From: Desulfosporosinus sp. FKB
Lineage (GTDB): Bacteria; Bacillota; Desulfitobacteriia; Desulfitobacteriales; Desulfitobacteriaceae
Length of the DNA stretch: 64,000 nt
Assembly (NCBI RefSeq): GCF_002196705.1
Contig: NZ_NADJ01000035.1
Location: 270 to 64,269, forward strand
Reading direction: 5' to 3'
Under the pieces are notes generated by a model. It made no database searches. It saw nothing but the letters and a program-made list of their open reading frames with translations, and had not been told where the DNA came from. Shown one piece after another: positions 61,615-64,000 of this stretch; the stretch's first letter is position 1; each line of letters opens with the position of its first letter. Position numbers and translations under genes: made by a program.

Positions 61615-61948
61615 AATCACAATAGCCCTTATGCCGCAGCTTCATGATATGCTCTTGCAAAATAGTCTCCAAATTGATTCCATATTGTTCCTCAAGAACA
61701 AACATCATGGTAACAGCAGTTTGAGCCACATCAACCAACTCACGAGCTACTCGTTGCATGGCTTCCTCTTCTTCGAGACGTTGTCGTTCACCGCTTAGTC
61801 CTCTGAATTTACCAATTGCTTGGGCAAGTTCTCCAGATTCCTCCATAATCTTTAACGCCGTACTCTCCAAAGAGGGGCTCAAGCGATTCAAGCGCGGCAG
61901 GGTCACAGTTTTGGTGGCACATTGTTCTTTCCCCGATTTATGATCCAT
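61613..61948 (-). CDS. MazG-like nucleotide pyrophosphohydrolase
   Basis: 111 residues with the all-alpha NTP pyrophosphatase pattern: KIMEESGELAQAIGKF and, 30 residues on, RELVDVAQTAVTMMFVL, giving the E-x-x-E ... E-x-x-D metal site. It is the small single-domain form of MazG and would remove non-canonical nucleotides. The ATG at 61948 follows GGGGAGGTG; an earlier ATG at 61972 has its site too close. Confidence 0.78.
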   Translation of the reverse strand: MDHKSGKEQCATKTVTLPRLNRLSPSLESTALKIMEESGELAQAIGKFRGLSGERQRLEEEEAMQRVARELVDVAQTAVTMMFVLEEQYGINLETILQEHIMKLRHKGYCD

Positions 61949-62101
61949 TTCACTCTCGCACCTCCCCGCCATCAATCCCTTTGTTAATTATTATACCATT
62001 CTTCTGGAATGAACGCATTAGCTCTACCTAAGGTTCTTTGTCGACAGCAAATTATCATGTCATTTGCTGTCGAAGCAAAGCAATTTCAGACATAATTACT
62101 C

Positions 62102-64000
62102 TTACTGCTGTTTCAGCATTTCTAAAAAGACCTTCTCCGGAGTAACAGGCAAATGATGAACTTGAACTCCGACTGCATTATATACTGCATTGACGATCGC
62201 TGGAGACGGTGTATTAGCCACAACCTCTCCAATAGACTTCGCTCCGAAGGGACCTGACGGTTCATAACTTTCTTCAAAAGCAATGCGAACGTTTCCGACG
62301 TCTTGGCGGCAGGGAATCTTATATTGCATAAAGGTATTCGTCTCCATTTTGCCCAAGTTACTGTATCGAACTTCTTCGAAAAGAGCCATACCTATTCCTT
62401 GGACAATTCCTCCCTCAGCTTGAATTCGAGCCAAGTTAGGATTAATCATCGTCCCGCAATCCACAACGGCAACATAGTCGATTAAATCAACTTTGCCTGT
62501 TTCCACATCTACTTCCACTTCTGCAAATCCTGCCACATAAGGAGGCGGAGAAATTTGACTGCCATGGGTTGCCATTGCTGCCAACTGAAGATTTCCCATC
62601 CCTAAAATCGTTTGTTCGGCAATTTTAGCGAGACTGATCTCTCCCTCTCCGCCAATCCTGCGCACAGAAAGTTCTTCAAAAATAACGTCCTCTTTAGAAA
62701 CTCCCAAAAACTTAGCGCCTTGAGCTAAAATTTTACCTTTTAACTCTTCCGCAGCTTTAATAACCGCAGTGCCGGCTAAATAGGTTGTGCTTGAGGCATA
62801 GGAACCGGGATCAAAAGGAGAAGTGTCCGTATCCCCCGCACTGACGTAAATCTTGTCCAGAGGGACTTCTAAAACTTCAGCTGCCATTTGACTCAAGATC
62901 GTATCGCAGCCAGTTCCCATATCCGTTGCCCCAATAAGCAGGGCGAAGTTTCCATCATCAGTTAGGCGTATCTCAGCGGAAGCCGTGCCGATATTGGCTA
63001 TTCCTGAGCCCTGCATAGTGATAGCCATACCAACTCCCCTGATCTTTGCTCCGCTCATCGTTTGGCGCGGAAATTTTTCCTTCCAGCCGACCATCTCTCG
63101 ACCTTTTTTAATACAGCGGTCTAAGGCCGTGCTGCCAAGCTGAACCCCATGACCAGTCAGAAAGGTCTCGCCCTTTTGGCTGATATTCTTCAGGCGAATC
63201 TCCGTCGGATCTATGGCTAGACGTTCCGCGAGCTTATTAACCGCTGATTCTAAAGCGAAGGTTCCCTGTGTAGCACCATATCCCCGGAAAGCTCCGGCCG
63301 GCATTTTATTGGTGTAGACAGCGTTTCCCCGAATCCGAACAGCTTTCGTTTTATTGTACAGCGGCAGCGTATATTCCCCCACACAGCTTAAAACAGTAGA
63401 AGCATGCTCTCCATAAGCTCCAGTATCCGATAAAACTTCAAGATCAATTGCTCGAATAAATCCATCAGCATCAGCTCCCAGTCTTACTTTAATTCTCATG
63501 GCATGACGGCTGGTCGTACAACTAAAGGTTTCCTGGCGATCATAGATAATCATGGCCGGTTTGCCCGTTCTTAAAGTAACTAAAGCAGCAAAAACATCTC
63601 CGGCTCCCGTCTGCTTGCCCCCGAACCCGCCTCCGATTCTCGGCTTAATAACCCGAATCTTAGCTGCCGGAATCTGCAGGGCTCGTGCCAATTGTCTCTT
63701 TATATGAAAAGGTACCTGGGTGGAGCTGACCACCACTAACCTCCCCATATGATCCTGATAGGTAAAGGATCGATAGGTTTCCATCATGGCGTGGGCCTGG
63801 GCCTGAGGATAATAGACATCTTCTACAATGAACTCACAGTCTTTTAGGACTTTTTCGACATCTCCCACGGCTTGTTCATGGGAAGAAACGATATTCTGTT
63901 CTTTATGCAAACCGATATCAAAATTACAGGTTAAATCCTCTTCGAAGTGAACCACTGAAGGATGGCCTATGGCCTTCTCAAAATCCAAAACCGGCTCCAG
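62102..64000 (-). CDS. Molybdenum hydroxylase large subunit (xanthine dehydrogenase-like), partial
   Basis: The last 632 codons of a molybdopterin-binding hydroxylase subunit; the frame is open to the window edge, so the N-terminal part lies outside. Visible are the Moco-contact loops RIGGGFGGKQ, GAFRGYGATQ and the active-site Glu in GAKSIGEVVANTP. The first part of the first conserved domain is cut. Xanthine, purine, nicotinate or aldehyde dehydrogenases all fit; neighbours beyond the edge would decide. Confidence 0.85.
   Translation of the reverse strand: MEPVLDFEKAIGHPSVVHFEEDLTCNFDIGLHKEQNIVSSHEQAVGDVEKVLKDCEFIVEDVYYPQAQAHAMMETYRSFTYQDHMGRLVVVSSTQVPFHIKRQLARALQIPAAKIRVIKPRIGGGFGGKQTGAGDVFAALVTLRTGKPAMIIYDRQETFSCTTSRHAMRIKVRLGADADGFIRAIDLEVLSDTGAYGEHASTVLSCVGEYTLPLYNKTKAVRIRGNAVYTNKMPAGAFRGYGATQGTFALESAVNKLAERLAIDPTEIRLKNISQKGETFLTGHGVQLGSTALDRCIKKGREMVGWKEKFPRQTMSGAKIRGVGMAITMQGSGIANIGTASAEIRLTDDGNFALLIGATDMGTGCDTILSQMAAEVLEVPLDKIYVSAGDTDTSPFDPGSYASSTTYLAGTAVIKAAEELKGKILAQGAKFLGVSKEDVIFEELSVRRIGGEGEISLAKIAEQTILGMGNLQLAAMATHGSQISPPPYVAGFAEVEVDVETGKVDLIDYVAVVDCGTMINPNLARIQAEGGIVQGIGMALFEEVRYSNLGKMETNTFMQYKIPCRQDVGNVRIAFEESYEPSGPFGAKSIGEVVANTPSPAIVNAVYNAVGVQVHHLPVTPEKVFLEMLKQQ

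Overview
The window reads as chromosomal DNA of an anaerobic, spore-forming-type Firmicute, most likely Desulfosporosinus or a close relative in the Desulfitobacteriaceae/Peptococcaceae. The grounds are moderate GC content, low-GC Gram-positive ribosome binding sites, T-box leaders, lipoprotein signals, CxxCH cytochromes next to ferredoxin-rich operons, HxlR/ROK/LysR regulators and a DUF438-hemerythrin protein. This is inference from gene content; no rRNA or tRNA gene was seen.

Layout. 1-8.2 kb: housekeeping and signalling genes (DUF1385/YqhQ, a GH18 lipoprotein, DUF1848, an RluA-type pseudouridine synthase, PilZ, an HD hydrolase, HxlR, DUF1858, bacteriohemerythrin) and two tiny unlisted hydrophilic proteins. 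8.3-10.5 kb: a BlaI/BlaR1-like pair with paired BlaI-type operators, in which the metalloprotease is fused to a DUF4309 domain. 10.5-16.1 kb: HxlR facing a flavin reductase, a PanE-like reductase, two divergent multihaem cytochromes and a LysR regulator. 16.6-25 kb: leuA behind a Leu T-box, a two-component system beside a His-rich protein, HIT and nitroreductase genes, and a DAHP synthase-chorismate mutase behind a Phe T-box with an extra half T-box. 25-33.3 kb: mutY, a DinG/XPD-type helicase with an N-terminal nuclease-like region, two membrane proteins and a DUF438/hemerythrin/PAS protein. 33.4-47.4 kb: a catabolic/redox island with an acyl-CoA ligase, DUF362 and MBL proteins, a sigma-54 activator, crotonase, alpha/beta hydrolase, a 4-hydroxybutyryl-CoA-dehydratase-like flavoprotein, two MaoC-type proteins and two ferredoxins. 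47.5-51.4 kb: ECF sigma/anti-sigma/B-box operon, PAS and DegV proteins. 51.7-61.4 kb: an mglBAC galactose-type ABC transporter facing a galT-galK-galE-M24-ROK operon. 61.6-64 kb: a MazG-like protein and the 3' part of a molybdenum hydroxylase that runs off the window.

Two signals go beyond gene calling. First, ten copies of a ~160-185 bp element, all intergenic, share defined ends and a conserved multi-stem RNA-like fold. Divergent copies keep the stems through compensatory base changes, and three copies are internally deleted but keep at least one end. The element resembles a non-autonomous IS200/IS605-type unit carrying an omega-RNA-like transcript, with no nuclease or transposase gene in the window. 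Second, the 33-47 kb island has four near-perfect -24/-12 sigma-54 promoters, each with a 17-bp palindrome of the form TGTWTR-N5-YAWACA 70-155 bp upstream. A fifth, imperfect copy lies just upstream of the sigma-54 activator gene itself. Together these define a self-contained regulon for a CoA-ester pathway whose substrate I cannot name.
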